Notes: generated from the sequence alone by a model not told the origin. Numbered from the stretch's first letter, positions 18,143-28,181 are shown. The stretch is 33,409 bases of DNA from Candidatus Aridivita willemsiae (GCA_013695835.1 JACCZU010000081.1:1-33409); one strand, 5' to 3'. Program-made: numbers and translations.

Positions 18143-19564
18143 ATGAAAATGCACCCGCCGAGCCTTCATCCCGGCGAGGCCGGTTTACAACTCAACGGGT
18201 GCAAAAGGCAATCTACTAGAGCACTGCCGCCGATCACAAGGGACAAAGCCGACTTTATTTCGCGCCCCGCGAGCTTTTTTCGCGCCTTTGCGTTCCCGCT
18301 GCCCTTGCCTCCTACAGCAGTGGTATGTGAAGGTTCCCACCACCTGGGAGGCAGGCCGCCGGCGAGTGGGGTCGGGGCGGGGGTTGGGAGCCTGCTCAAC
18401 GAAAAAGGTGGGAGAAAACTGTTCTCGGCCCTGCGCCGCGCGCCTGCGGTGGTCACGATGCTGGCCCTTGTCGTGCTGCCTCTTGCCTCCTCTGTGGCCG
18501 ACCCCAAGGACGATCTCGACTCCACGATGGAGCGCCTTGGGGACATCCGCCGATCGATAAGGTCGGGGGAGGCAAGCTCCGATTCGCTCGACGCCCAGAT
18601 AGACCTGATCGGGGCCGGAATCGTCGAGCTGCGCACCCTCGTGCAGGGACTCACAGCGGAGGCTGCCGTGATCACCTCCGAGGTTCGCGGCGCCGAGGCC
18701 CGCATCGAGGCGACCGAGCGGCAACTCGGCGCGCTGAGGGGCCGCGCCCGCGCACAGGCCGTTCATCTCTATAAGACGGGCTCCGCAAACGTTCTTGATG
18801 CCCTGCTTGGGGCCGGGTCCGTAGCCGAGCTTGGACGGAAGGCAGACCTCCTCGGCATCGCTGCGGAGCGGAACATCAGCGCTCTGGTCAGCTACGGGCG
18901 TCTGGGGTTGCGGATCGAGGCGCAACACGAAGAGCTGTTCGCCCGCAAAGCGGAGCTCGAGACGACCCTGGCGGAGCGCTCTAATGCTCTGTCCGAGCTG
19001 AAACGAGCCTATGAATCGCACGCGGTAAGGCTGGCGGCGCTCGAGGGGCGGCTTGGCGAGCAACACCGCGCCGAGGGAGATCTGCGGGCGCGATCGAATC
19101 GCCTAAGGGCGAAGATCCGCTCCGCTCAAGAGCGCCTCGCCCTGCGGGTCGGCTCGGCCCACTGGTCGGGACCCGTCCAGAGTCTCAAAGTCTCGGCGCA
19201 AGGCTTCAGATGGCCGCTCAACGACGTCATCAACTCCTACTTCGGGGCTCGGTGGGGCACCAGGCACACCGGTCTCGATATCGACGGGGACTACGGCACG
19301 CCCGTTGAGGCCGCACGCTCCGGGCGTGTGATCATGGCCGCCTATTACGGTGGTTACGGAAACGCCGTCATCATCGATCACGGCGGCGGGCTCTCGACCC
19401 TCTACGGCCACCTCTCCTCAACCTCTGTGCGGCTCGGCGATGACATCGCCAAGGGCCGGCGCCTAGGACGGGTCGGCTGCACGGGCCATTGCACGGGCAA
19501 TCACCTCCACTTCGAGGTAAGGGTGCATGGCAACCCTAAGGACCCGCTCGACTACCTTCCCTGA
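18143..19564 (+). CDS. M23 family murein hydrolase with coiled-coil N-terminus (EnvC-like); true start uncertain
   Basis: Signal-like ALRRAPAVVTMLALVVLPLASSVADPKDDL, coiled coil, then HTGLDIDGDYGTPVEAARSGRVIMAAYYGGYGNAVIIDHGGGLSTLYGHLSS...GNHLHFEVRVHG. Confidence 0.88.
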   Translation: MKMHPPSLHPGEAGLQLNGCKRQSTRALPPITRDKADFISRPASFFRAFAFPLPLPPTAVVCEGSHHLGGRPPASGVGAGVGSLLNEKGGRKLFSALRRAPAVVTMLALVVLPLASSVADPKDDLDSTMERLGDIRRSIRSGEASSDSLDAQIDLIGAGIVELRTLVQGLTAEAAVITSEVRGAEARIEATERQLGALRGRARAQAVHLYKTGSANVLDALLGAGSVAELGRKADLLGIAAERNISALVSYGRLGLRIEAQHEELFARKAELETTLAERSNALSELKRAYESHAVRLAALEGRLGEQHRAEGDLRARSNRLRAKIRSAQERLALRVGSAHWSGPVQSLKVSAQGFRWPLNDVINSYFGARWGTRHTGLDIDGDYGTPVEAARSGRVIMAAYYGGYGNAVIIDHGGGLSTLYGHLSSTSVRLGDDIAKGRRLGRVGCTGHCTGNHLHFEVRVHGNPKDPLDYLP

Positions 19565-19587
19565 GCCCAGCTGCAACCAGATCGCCG

Positions 19588-19668
19588 ATGAGCCGTCCCG
19601 AGCGGCTTCCTTCGTGCGGCCCGCCGAGCCGGCAACTCTTCGCCCTGCGGTCCCGCCGAGCGGGGCCG
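19588..19668. repeat. Degenerate tandem copies of the TGCGGTCCCGCCGAGC repeat, just 3' of clpP
   Basis: TGCGGCCCGCCGAGCCGG (19615) and TGCGGTCCCGCCGAGCGGGGCCGG (19646), plus a weaker copy at ~19588; the 19646 copy can fold as a hairpin. Confidence 0.5.
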
Positions 19669-19675
19669 GTGGGGG

Positions 19676-20467
19676 TCATTCCCCGTGCGCGTCCTCGGAG
19701 CGGTGTCCGTTGTCGTGATTGTCGCCGGGGGCCGGCGCAAGCGAGTAGCTCCCCAGGGGTCCGAGCTTGCGGTCGACGATGATGTCGTCGATGAGGCCGT
19801 AGTCCTTTGCTTCCCCCGAGGTCATGAAGCGGTCGCGATCGATGTCTCTGGCGACCTTCTCAGGAGGCTGCCCAGAATGTTTGGCGATTATCTCCGCCGC
19901 CTTCGCCCTCATCGATAGGACCTCGCGCGCATGTATCTCGATGTCTGCCGGCGTTCCCTCGAAGCCTGCAGCACCCTGATGGATCATGACCTTCGAGTTG
20001 GGCAGCGCGAAACGCTTGCCAGGTGCCCCGCCGCACAACAGGATGCCGCCCATCGACATTGCCATCCCGACACAGATCGTGGACACATCCGGGCGGATGT
20101 ATTGCATGGTGTCGTAGATCGCCATGCCGGCATAGGCGCTTCCGCCGGGGGAGTTGATATAGAGGCTGACGTCCTTGTCCGGGTCTTCCGACTCGAGATG
20201 GATGAGCTGCGCCACGATGAGGTTCGCTATCTGGTCATCGACCTGCGCTCCAAGCATGACGATGCGGTCCTGAAGCAGCCGAGAGTAGATATCGAACGAG
20301 CGCTCGCCGCGCGGCGTCTGCTCGACGACCATCGGCACGAGCTGACCGACCACGAGCGGCGCTCGGGCGCCGGCCCCGCTATCGTCCTGCGATCGGGCCG
20401 AGGCGGCCCCGATTCCGTTTTGCGGTCCCGCCGAGGCGGCCCCGAGCCCTGCGAAGTTCACGTCCAT
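19676..20467 (-). CDS. clpP: ATP-dependent Clp protease proteolytic subunit
   Basis: [71 protein letters not shown] (Ser), MIHQ (His), [18 protein letters not shown] (Asp). AAGGAGG SD fits ATG 20467 (20476 also possible). Confidence 0.93.
   Translation of the reverse strand: MDVNFAGLGAASAGPQNGIGAASARSQDDSGAGARAPLVVGQLVPMVVEQTPRGERSFDIYSRLLQDRIVMLGAQVDDQIANLIVAQLIHLESEDPDKDVSLYINSPGGSAYAGMAIYDTMQYIRPDVSTICVGMAMSMGGILLCGGAPGKRFALPNSKVMIHQGAAGFEGTPADIEIHAREVLSMRAKAAEIIAKHSGQPPEKVARDIDRDRFMTSGEAKDYGLIDDIIVDRKLGPLGSYSLAPAPGDNHDNGHRSEDAHGE
20388..20450. repeat. In-frame ~33-bp repeat, 2 copies, in the clpP N-terminal extension
   Basis: TGCGATCGGGCCGAGGCGGCCCCGA (20388) and TGCGGTCCCGCCGAGGCGGCCCCGA (20421), offset exactly 33 bp; encodes [22 protein letters not shown]. 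Confidence 0.75.
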
Positions 20468-20486
20468 GGCCGGCATCCTCCTTGGT

Positions 20487-20502
20487 GCAACTTAGCGGTT
20501 GC
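20487..20502. promoter_or_regulatory. Operator-like palindrome (clpP strand GCAACCGCTAAGTTGC)
   Basis: GCAACY-N4-GGTTGC dyad starting 2 bp downstream of the clpP -10. Confidence 0.6.
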
Positions 20503-20504
20503 CT

Positions 20505-20533
20505 ATCATAGCCCGACCTGGACTGGGGAGCAA
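20505..20533 (-). promoter_or_regulatory. clpP promoter TTGCTC-N17-TATGAT
   Basis: -35 at 20533-20528, 17-nt spacer, -10 at 20510-20505. Confidence 0.65.
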
Positions 20534-20545
20534 CCCTGCGGTTGC
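20530..20545. promoter_or_regulatory. Operator-like palindrome GCAACCCTGCGGTTGC overlapping the clpP -35
   Basis: Perfect 6-bp arms; centre 43 bp from the other clpP palindrome. Confidence 0.6.
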
Positions 20546-20701
20546 AAGTTATCAAGGGCCCGGCCCCCATCCCGGCCATTGTGCTTACGCGCGCCCACTC
20601 TCCTCAGCGACCACCTTTGGAACGCTCCCCGGCTGGGGGAGACACTAAGGTGAGGGCGCGAGCGCAATTCTAAGCCTGGTCTCGCCCAAGGGGAGGTTGT
20701 C

Positions 20702-21502
20702 GTGGCGAAGTCAAACGGCAAGGATGGAAAGCTCAACCGCAAGGACTACGAAGCGCACTTGGCAGAACTTCACACCGAGCTTGTGAAGCTTCAGTACTGG
20801 ATCAAGCAAGAGGGGCTGCGCGTCGTGATGCTGTTCGAGGGCCGCGATGCCGCAGGGAAAGGCGGTGTGATCAAACGGATCGTCGAACCGCTCAACCCTC
20901 GTGGCGCGACGGTAGTGGCGCTTGGAACTCCCACCGAGCGAGAGAGGACGCGGTGGTACTTCCAGCGTTATGTCACTCATCTGCCGGCCGCCGGCGAGAT
21001 GGTGTTGTTCGACCGCAGCTGGTACAACCGGGCCGGGGTGGAGCGCGTCATGGGATTTTGCACCGATGCGGAGCTGCGGGAGTTCCTGCGCTCCTGTCCG
21101 GAGTTCGAACGCATGCTTGTGCGCTCCGGGGTCACGTTGCTCAAGTACTGGTTCTCGGTGAGCGATGAGGAGCAGGAACGCCGATTTCAGCGCCGGTCGA
21201 GTGACCAAAAGCGTCGCTGGAAGCTAAGTCCGATGGATATCAAATCGAGAGAGAAGTGGGTTGAGTACTCCAAGGCGAAAGACGAGATGTTCTTGCACAC
21301 GAGCATCGAGGAGGCGCCCTGGTACACCATCGAGTCCGACGACAAAAGGCGCGCCCGCCTCAACTGCATCGGCCACATCCTCGACCAGGTCCCCTACAAA
21401 GACGTGGTCCCCGGACCCATCAAGCTTCCGGCCCGGAAGAAGCGCGGTTCGTACAGACGCCCCCCGCGCGAGCAACAGCTAATCGTCCCCGACCGCTTCT
21501 AG
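20702..21502 (+). CDS. ppk2: Polyphosphate kinase 2
   Basis: VVMLFEGRDAAGKGGVIKRIVEPLNPRGATVVALGTPTERERTRWYFQRYVTHLPAAGEMVLFDRSWYNRAGVERVMGF. Confidence 0.96.
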   Translation: MAKSNGKDGKLNRKDYEAHLAELHTELVKLQYWIKQEGLRVVMLFEGRDAAGKGGVIKRIVEPLNPRGATVVALGTPTERERTRWYFQRYVTHLPAAGEMVLFDRSWYNRAGVERVMGFCTDAELREFLRSCPEFERMLVRSGVTLLKYWFSVSDEEQERRFQRRSSDQKRRWKLSPMDIKSREKWVEYSKAKDEMFLHTSIEEAPWYTIESDDKRRARLNCIGHILDQVPYKDVVPGPIKLPARKKRGSYRRPPREQQLIVPDRF

Positions 21503-21594
21503 TCCAGTGGTAGGCCGGCAGTGTTCGAAACGCAGACCCCGTGGGCGTCGCACGCCTCGTGGGGATGAGGGGGCGCAGCCCCAAAAAGGGGAAG

Positions 21595-21635
21595 CTCCGT
21601 CGTTGGCGGTCGCCGGAGAGCAGCCCACGACGGAG
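21595..21635. repeat. Inverted repeat CTCCGTCGT...ACGACGGAG
   Basis: Perfect 9-bp arms (21595-21603, 21627-21635) with an internal GGCG-GT-CGCC hairpin. Confidence 0.6.
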
Positions 21636-21648
21636 GGTGTTGCGTAAA

Positions 21649-21684
21649 AAGGGACCCGGCCCCTACATACAGGCCGGGTCCCTT
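21649..21684 (-). terminator. Intrinsic terminator of groEL
   Basis: 13-bp perfect stem AAGGGACCCGGCC / GGCCGGGTCCCTT; followed by a T-run on the minus strand; 26 bp past the groEL stop. Confidence 0.85.
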
Positions 21685-21709
21685 GATTGCTCAATGAGGG
21701 GTGCGGGTG

Positions 21710-23362
<1,653 letters not shown>

Positions 23363-23394
23363 CTAGTTGCTCCTAGGGTTAGTTGAGTCGATGA

Positions 23395-23700
23395 TTAAGC
23401 GAGAACTGCGAGCGCGTCGCGGGACGAAAGGATCAGAAGGTCCTCGCCGCCCACCTTGATCTCGGTGCCGCCGTACTTCGAGTAGAGGATCTTGTCGCCC
23501 TCTTTGACGTCCATGGGCACGAGGTCGCCGGTCTCGCTGCGCTTTCCGGGCCCTACCGCAAGAACGGTGCCCTCCTGTGGCTTCTCCTTGGCGGTGTCGG
23601 GGATGACGATGCCTGAAACGGTGGTCTCCTCGCCCTCCTCAGGGCGGACAACGATACGGTCCTCGAGCGGTCTGACGTTGATCGCCGTGGTGCTTGTCAT
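23395..23700 (-). CDS. groES: Co-chaperonin GroES
   Basis: [47 protein letters not shown]. Confidence 0.97.
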   Translation of the reverse strand: MTSTTAINVRPLEDRIVVRPEEGEETTVSGIVIPDTAKEKPQEGTVLAVGPGKRSETGDLVPMDVKEGDKILYSKYGGTEIKVGGEDLLILSSRDALAVLA

Positions 23701-23732
23701 AGCTTCCTCCTTGGGGGATTGCTTGCCTTTGG

Positions 23733-23759
23733 TTGGCACTCACCTTCAACGAGTGCTAA
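23733..23759 (-). promoter_or_regulatory. CIRCE element (HrcA operator)
   Basis: TTAGCACTC-GTTGAAGGT-GAGTGCCAA; overlaps the end of promoter TTGACC-N17-TAGGAT (23787-23759). Confidence 0.92.
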
Positions 23760-23925
23760 TCCTATCCCCCAGCCCCCAAGCGGTCAATTCGCCGCCGGTA
23801 TGGCCCCGGCGATGGCTGCTGTAGCAGGCGAGTGAGGCCGGGGAGGGTGGGCTCAGTTGGGAGGCCCGGGGGGGCTCAGGGGGAAGGGGAAAAGGGGGAA
23901 AGGGGCGATCAGGCGGGAGGCGGGC

Positions 23926-25053
23926 TCAGGCTCGTGGCGGGACCAGCGCCAAATTCGGGTCGGGGGTGGCGTCAAGGGGCGTGGTGGTGCCCCGCGCGAG
24001 CAGCGCGTGGGCGCAGCAGGCCACCATGGCCGCGTTGTCGGTGCACAGCTCGGGCGGGGGGATGTAAAGCTCAACGCCGCCGGCGGCGCAGGCGTCACCC
24101 AAACCGCTCCGCAGCCCCGAGTTGGCGGCCACCCCCCCACATAGAAGGACCCTGTCCACCCCCGAATGCTCGACGGCTGCCATGGCCTTGGCGACCTGGA
24201 CCTCGACCACAGCCTGCTGGAACGATGCCGCGATATCGGCCACCGATACCGCGCGGCCGGCGGCCTCCTCGCGCCTGACGTGGTTGACCACCGCCGTCTT
24301 GAGCCCCGAATATGAGACATCGAACCCAGGCTCGGTCAGCATCGGCCTGGGAAAGCGGACGGCCCCAGGATCACCACGGAGGGCCATGCGGTCTATCTCG
24401 GGCCCCCCCGGATAGTCGAGGCCGAGAAAGCGGGCGACCTTGTCGAAGGCCTCGCCGGCGGCGTCGTCGATCGTGCCGCCGAGAATGGCATAGTCGCCGT
24501 CGCCCTGAACATGAATCAAGAGGGTGTGGCCGCCCGAGATCAGCAGCGCGACCGCCGGCCATTTTGCCCTGCCGTCCGTCCGAGGCCGCCCGGCCTCTGC
24601 CCTGCCGTCCGTCCGAGGCTCCCCGGCTTCTGCCCTGCCGTCCGGCCCTGGGGGGGCGCTCCCACCCACCTGATCGAGCAGGTTCGAATAGAGGTGTGCC
24701 TCCAGATGGTTGACACCAAGGAAGGGGATCCCGAGCGCCGCCGCTATCGCCTTGCCCTCGGCCACTCCGACAAGCAGCGACGACATGAGCCCTGGGCCAA
24801 GCGTCGCCGCAACCGCGTGGATGTCCCAGAAGGTTACGTCGGCGTCGACGAGAGCGGTGGCGATGACCGGAGTGAGCGCCTCCAGGTGCGAGCGCGCCGC
24901 TATCTCAGGCACGACGCCCCCGAACTCGGCATGGAGATCCGACTGCGACGAGATGACGTTGGACAGGATCGTGCGGCCCCCGGCCACAACCGAAGCCGAG
25001 GTTTCATCACACGAGGTCTCGATCGCGAGGATGAGCTCGCCGTTGCCCTGCAC
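23926..25053 (-). CDS. tsaD: tRNA t6A37 threonylcarbamoyltransferase TsaD with repeat-derived insertion
   Basis: ILAIETSCDETSASVV, NHLEAHLYSNLLDQ, VALLISGGHTLL, VLLCGGVAANSGLR. Confidence 0.96.
   Translation of the reverse strand: MQGNGELILAIETSCDETSASVVAGGRTILSNVISSQSDLHAEFGGVVPEIAARSHLEALTPVIATALVDADVTFWDIHAVAATLGPGLMSSLLVGVAEGKAIAAALGIPFLGVNHLEAHLYSNLLDQVGGSAPPGPDGRAEAGEPRTDGRAEAGRPRTDGRAKWPAVALLISGGHTLLIHVQGDGDYAILGGTIDDAAGEAFDKVARFLGLDYPGGPEIDRMALRGDPGAVRFPRPMLTEPGFDVSYSGLKTAVVNHVRREEAAGRAVSVADIAASFQQAVVEVQVAKAMAAVEHSGVDRVLLCGGVAANSGLRSGLGDACAAGGVELYIPPPELCTDNAAMVACCAHALLARGTTTPLDATPDPNLALVPPRA
24565..24652. repeat. In-frame 33-bp tandem repeat (~2.7 copies) in tsaD
   Basis: TGCCCTGCCGTCCGTCCGAGGC... 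at 24565 and 24598; truncated copy at 24631; encodes DGRAEAGEPRT/DGRAEAGRPRT/DGRAK. Confidence 0.85.
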
Positions 25054-25055
25054 CC

Positions 25056-25616
25056 TCAGCTCTCCGTCGTGTCGTTGGGATAAGACCTGATGACGTCGTT
25101 GCGAATCGATTGCAGCCTCAGCCGGTAGTCGGTCGACATCGCGTCTCCGACGACCATGACGTAGGCATCCTCGTTCGTCTCCACGTAATAGCCCTTGCGC
25201 ACACCCTCGATTGAAAAGCCGAACTTCTCGTACATGTTCTGCGCCGCATCGTTCGTGACCCGAACTTCCAGAGAGATCGTGTCCGACGCCCGCGCAATCG
25301 CCTCCGTAATTAGGGCGAGGAGGAGACGAGTGCCGATCTTGTGCCCCTGGTGCTCGGGGCCGACGGCGATGTTAGTCACATGCGCCTCGCGGCGCGTGAA
25401 CATCATGCCGGCATAGCCGACGACTTCGCCGGCGTGGCGCGCCACGAGGTAGCTTCTCGAATTGCGTTGGGCGAGCTCAGACAAGAACAAAGATGCGCTC
25501 CAAGGCCTCGGATAAACACGCGCCTCGATGGCGAGCACCTTCCTCAGATGCCTGCGCCGCATCCTGGTGAGCTCGATGGAAAAGGCCTCTTCCGGTTTCT
25601 TTGCGACCGCACTCAT
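25056..25616 (-). CDS. rimI: Ribosomal protein S18-alanine N-acetyltransferase-like GNAT
   Basis: RRRHLRKVLAIEARVYPRPWSASLFLSEL, TNIAVGPEHQGHKIGTRLLLALI; between tsaB and tsaD. Confidence 0.9.
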   Translation of the reverse strand: MSAVAKKPEEAFSIELTRMRRRHLRKVLAIEARVYPRPWSASLFLSELAQRNSRSYLVARHAGEVVGYAGMMFTRREAHVTNIAVGPEHQGHKIGTRLLLALITEAIARASDTISLEVRVTNDAAQNMYEKFGFSIEGVRKGYYVETNEDAYVMVVGDAMSTDYRLRLQSIRNDVIRSYPNDTTES

Positions 25617-26323
25617 GCCGGCTTCGCCACCCCCATGCGATCCCACCGGATCGGTTGCGCCGATCTCCTCAAATAGAGCGGCCGCAGCTCGGTGAGCGAA
25701 TCGGATTTTCCGAGGATGAGGCGCGGCAGGACGAGCTCGACCAATGCATGAGCGTTGGGGAAGGCTGTGCTCATCGTGCCGATCTCGACCCCAGGGTCCA
25801 TGGAACGGAACGTCTGACTGTGGAGCAGAGCCCCGTTGCCGACCATGAGGGTTTCGCCTTTGCGAGCGGCCATGGCCGCCCCAACGTGATCGGGCGCAGC
25901 GAGAGCATATTCCGTCATCCGTTGTATCCCACCAGGGGATGCCAGGTAGAAGGCATAGAAGACCTCGTTTCTGCGCGCGTCGAGGACCGCGCAGATGGTC
26001 TTGGCAGAGTGGCGGACGTCATAAGCGAGCAGGTCGAGGCTCGCCATCCCCACAACGGGAAGCGCGAGCGCCTGCGCGAGGGCCTTGGCTGTGGCAACCC
26101 CGACTCTCATCCCTGAGAACAGCCCGGGCCCGAGGCTCACTGCAACGCCGCCGAGGTTGTCGTAGGTGAGTCTCGCCTCCTTGAGACAGAAGCCGATGGC
26201 CGGAAGCAGGAACTCGTTGAAGCTTGCGCCGCGCGCAACAAGCGCGCTCGCCACGACCCCCTGCTCGGAGCCTATGGCAACGCTCGCCTGCGGAGTCGAG
26301 GTCTCTATCCCAAGGATTAGCAT
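25613..26323 (-). CDS. tsaB: tRNA t6A biosynthesis protein TsaB
   Basis: MLILGIETSTPQASVAIGSEQGVVAS, VAVSLGPGLFSGMRVGVATAKALAQAL. Confidence 0.94.
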   Translation of the reverse strand: MLILGIETSTPQASVAIGSEQGVVASALVARGASFNEFLLPAIGFCLKEARLTYDNLGGVAVSLGPGLFSGMRVGVATAKALAQALALPVVGMASLDLLAYDVRHSAKTICAVLDARRNEVFYAFYLASPGGIQRMTEYALAAPDHVGAAMAARKGETLMVGNGALLHSQTFRSMDPGVEIGTMSTAFPNAHALVELVLPRLILGKSDSLTELRPLYLRRSAQPIRWDRMGVAKPA

Positions 26324-27009
26324 CAGGTTTCCTGATTCACGTCAATGCCGCCTTCATCCTCGCGCCCGGGGTGACGTGAGGCGACGGCCCATCTGGTTTC
26401 CCCGGGCACGGAGCCCCCTTGGGAGGCCAGAAGCTCCTCGGCCCTCCGACGCATGTGCTCGAGCCTGCCCGGCCACTGGCCCCCGCGTGGGCCGAACGTG
26501 AGCAGCCGCTCGCCGGGCCCGTCGACGCTTGGGCCCGCCAGTCTGATCTCTACTGCGAGATGCTTGGGGGGCAGGAGCGGCGCAACCGCTTCGCCCCACT
26601 CGACGACGAGAATGGCCGTCGGGTCCGACAGCTCATCGAAGCCGAGATCGATGACCTCCTGAAAGGACCCCAACCTGTAGACGTCGAGATGCAGCACCGG
26701 ATAGTGGCCGTCGTACTCGTGCACGATCGTGAAGGTGGGGCTCGTCACAGGCTCCGTCACGCCCAGCCCGGAGGCCAAGCCCTGAACGAACACCGTCTTG
26801 CCGGCCCCCAGGTCCCCACTCAGGCTGATGGTGTCCCCAGGGAGGAGCTCGGGCGCGAGCGCGGCCGCCACCGCCTTCGTTTCAGCGGGGGATGCGGTCA
26901 CGACGGTCAGGGAGTCGTGTGTCACGGGCGGCGCTGTGGGGGCACGCAGGGGCGTTCGCCCCTGGCGAGGACGACCCCACTGGGCATCAGAAGAGACCGA
27001 GCTGCTCAC
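26323..27009 (-). CDS. tsaE: tRNA t6A biosynthesis ATPase TsaE
   Basis: GDTISLSGDLGAGKTVFVQGLASGLG, VTSPTFTIVHEYDG, LDVYRL. Confidence 0.93.
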   Translation of the reverse strand: MSSSVSSDAQWGRPRQGRTPLRAPTAPPVTHDSLTVVTASPAETKAVAAALAPELLPGDTISLSGDLGAGKTVFVQGLASGLGVTEPVTSPTFTIVHEYDGHYPVLHLDVYRLGSFQEVIDLGFDELSDPTAILVVEWGEAVAPLLPPKHLAVEIRLAGPSVDGPGERLLTFGPRGGQWPGRLEHMRRRAEELLASQGGSVPGETRWAVASRHPGREDEGGIDVNQET

Positions 27010-27637
27010 CCTGGGGCTCGGCCTCCGCCGCCGCCGGCTTCGAGGCCTCGAGCAAGCGTTTGACCTCCTGAAAGTCGGCCCTTATCGCGTCGATTGGGTT
27101 GGCGCCCCCGAAGCGCCCTCCTCTGAGCGCTGCTGCGGGATGGAAGGTGGGAACGACCGTCGCCCCGCGTCTCTGATAGGGGCGGCCGCGTGCCCGGCTG
27201 ATGCCGACCCTCTCGTCGAGCACGAACTGGGTAGCGAAGTTGCCGAGCGTCACAATTACCTTGGGGCGCATGTGCGCCAGCTGTGCCTCGAGATAGGGCT
27301 TGCAGCTTTCGATCTCATCGGGCAAGGGATCGCGATTGCCAGGAGGCCTGCACTTAATGACGTTGACAATCGCAGCCTTCGTGCGGTCCAAATCGATCTC
27401 GCCGAGCAGGCGGTCGAGCAGCTGGCCCGCCGCCCCGACGAAGGGCAGGCCCTGCTTGTCTTCGTGAAACCCGGGCGCTTCACCGATGAAGAGCAGCTCG
27501 GCGTCGAGGTTGCCGTCTGCCCACACGACCTGCGTGCGTCCCTCGGCAAGCCTGCACTTGGTGCAGCCCAAAGCCTCAGACCGGATCGAAGCGATATCCG
27601 GGCGCGCGGTGAAAGGTGGCTCCGTGGGCAAGGACAT
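26987..27637 (-). CDS. Family 4 (4Fe-4S) uracil-DNA glycosylase
   Basis: GCTKCRL, LLFIGEAPGFHEDKQGLPFVGAAGQLLDRLL, NVIKCRPPGNRDPLPDEIESCKPYL, HPAAALR. Confidence 0.94.
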   Translation of the reverse strand: MSLPTEPPFTARPDIASIRSEALGCTKCRLAEGRTQVVWADGNLDAELLFIGEAPGFHEDKQGLPFVGAAGQLLDRLLGEIDLDRTKAAIVNVIKCRPPGNRDPLPDEIESCKPYLEAQLAHMRPKVIVTLGNFATQFVLDERVGISRARGRPYQRRGATVVPTFHPAAALRGGRFGGANPIDAIRADFQEVKRLLEASKPAAAEAEPQGEQLGLF

Positions 27638-27686
27638 TTGGTGTGGAGACTAAGCGTGTGCAGGGACGGAATCAACTGTCGCGGTC

Positions 27687-27695
27687 TGATATAGA
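27687..27695 (+). promoter_or_regulatory. Extended -10 promoter TGATATAGA for SRPBCC-arsR
   Basis: TGn plus TATAGA, ~60 bp upstream of the GTG start at 27753. Confidence 0.45.
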
Positions 27696-27697
27696 TT

Positions 27698-27713
27698 GCA
27701 ACCTGGTGGTTGC
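27698..27713. promoter_or_regulatory. Operator-like palindrome GCAACCTGGTGGTTGC
   Basis: Perfect 6-bp arms, N4 spacer, 2 bp downstream of the -10; same motif as at clpP. Confidence 0.65.
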
Positions 27714-27752
27714 CTCGAGGCGAGAGGTTGAGGCGAAAGGGTCGAGCGAGAA

Positions 27753-28181
27753 GTGACCGACGAAGGCGGCATCAGGCGGGCCGTCGAGCTCTCCTGCTCA
27801 AGCCGACGGGTGTGGTCAGCACTCACGGAAGCGCACGAGCTATCGGCGTGGTTCGGCGCCGAGGTCGAGCTCGACCTGCGGCCCGGCGGGCTCGCCCGCT
27901 TCCTGTGGCCGGACGGCACGGCGCGCCGAGCGATCGTCGAAGTCGTCGTGCCTCAACGTCATCTTGTGCTCCGCTGGCTCCCCTTCGAAGAAGCCCCGGA
28001 TGGGGGCCGACGGCAACGCCGCGGCTCGAGGATCGCCTTCACGATCGAGGACCGTGGCCCTGCCAGCCGGCTCACCATCATCGAGGAGGGGGGCGCTTCT
28101 CCCCTTCACCCCGGCGACGCCGCTGGTTCCGGGCGCAGAGAGGACCGGCCGGCGCTCCATGGGATCGTGGCGACGGCGTGA
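27753..28181 (+). CDS. SRPBCC (AHSA1/START-like) domain protein
   Basis: IRRAVELSCSSRRVWSALTEAHELSAWFGAEVELDLRPGGLARFLW; GTGA overlap with arsR. Confidence 0.85.
   Translation: MTDEGGIRRAVELSCSSRRVWSALTEAHELSAWFGAEVELDLRPGGLARFLWPDGTARRAIVEVVVPQRHLVLRWLPFEEAPDGGRRQRRGSRIAFTIEDRGPASRLTIIEEGGASPLHPGDAAGSGRREDRPALHGIVATA

Noticed and set aside
20487-20545. ClgR operator at clpP
   Set aside because: Remembered ClgR consensus (CGC-N5-GCG type) does not match GCAACC-N4-GGTTGC; kept as an unknown operator.
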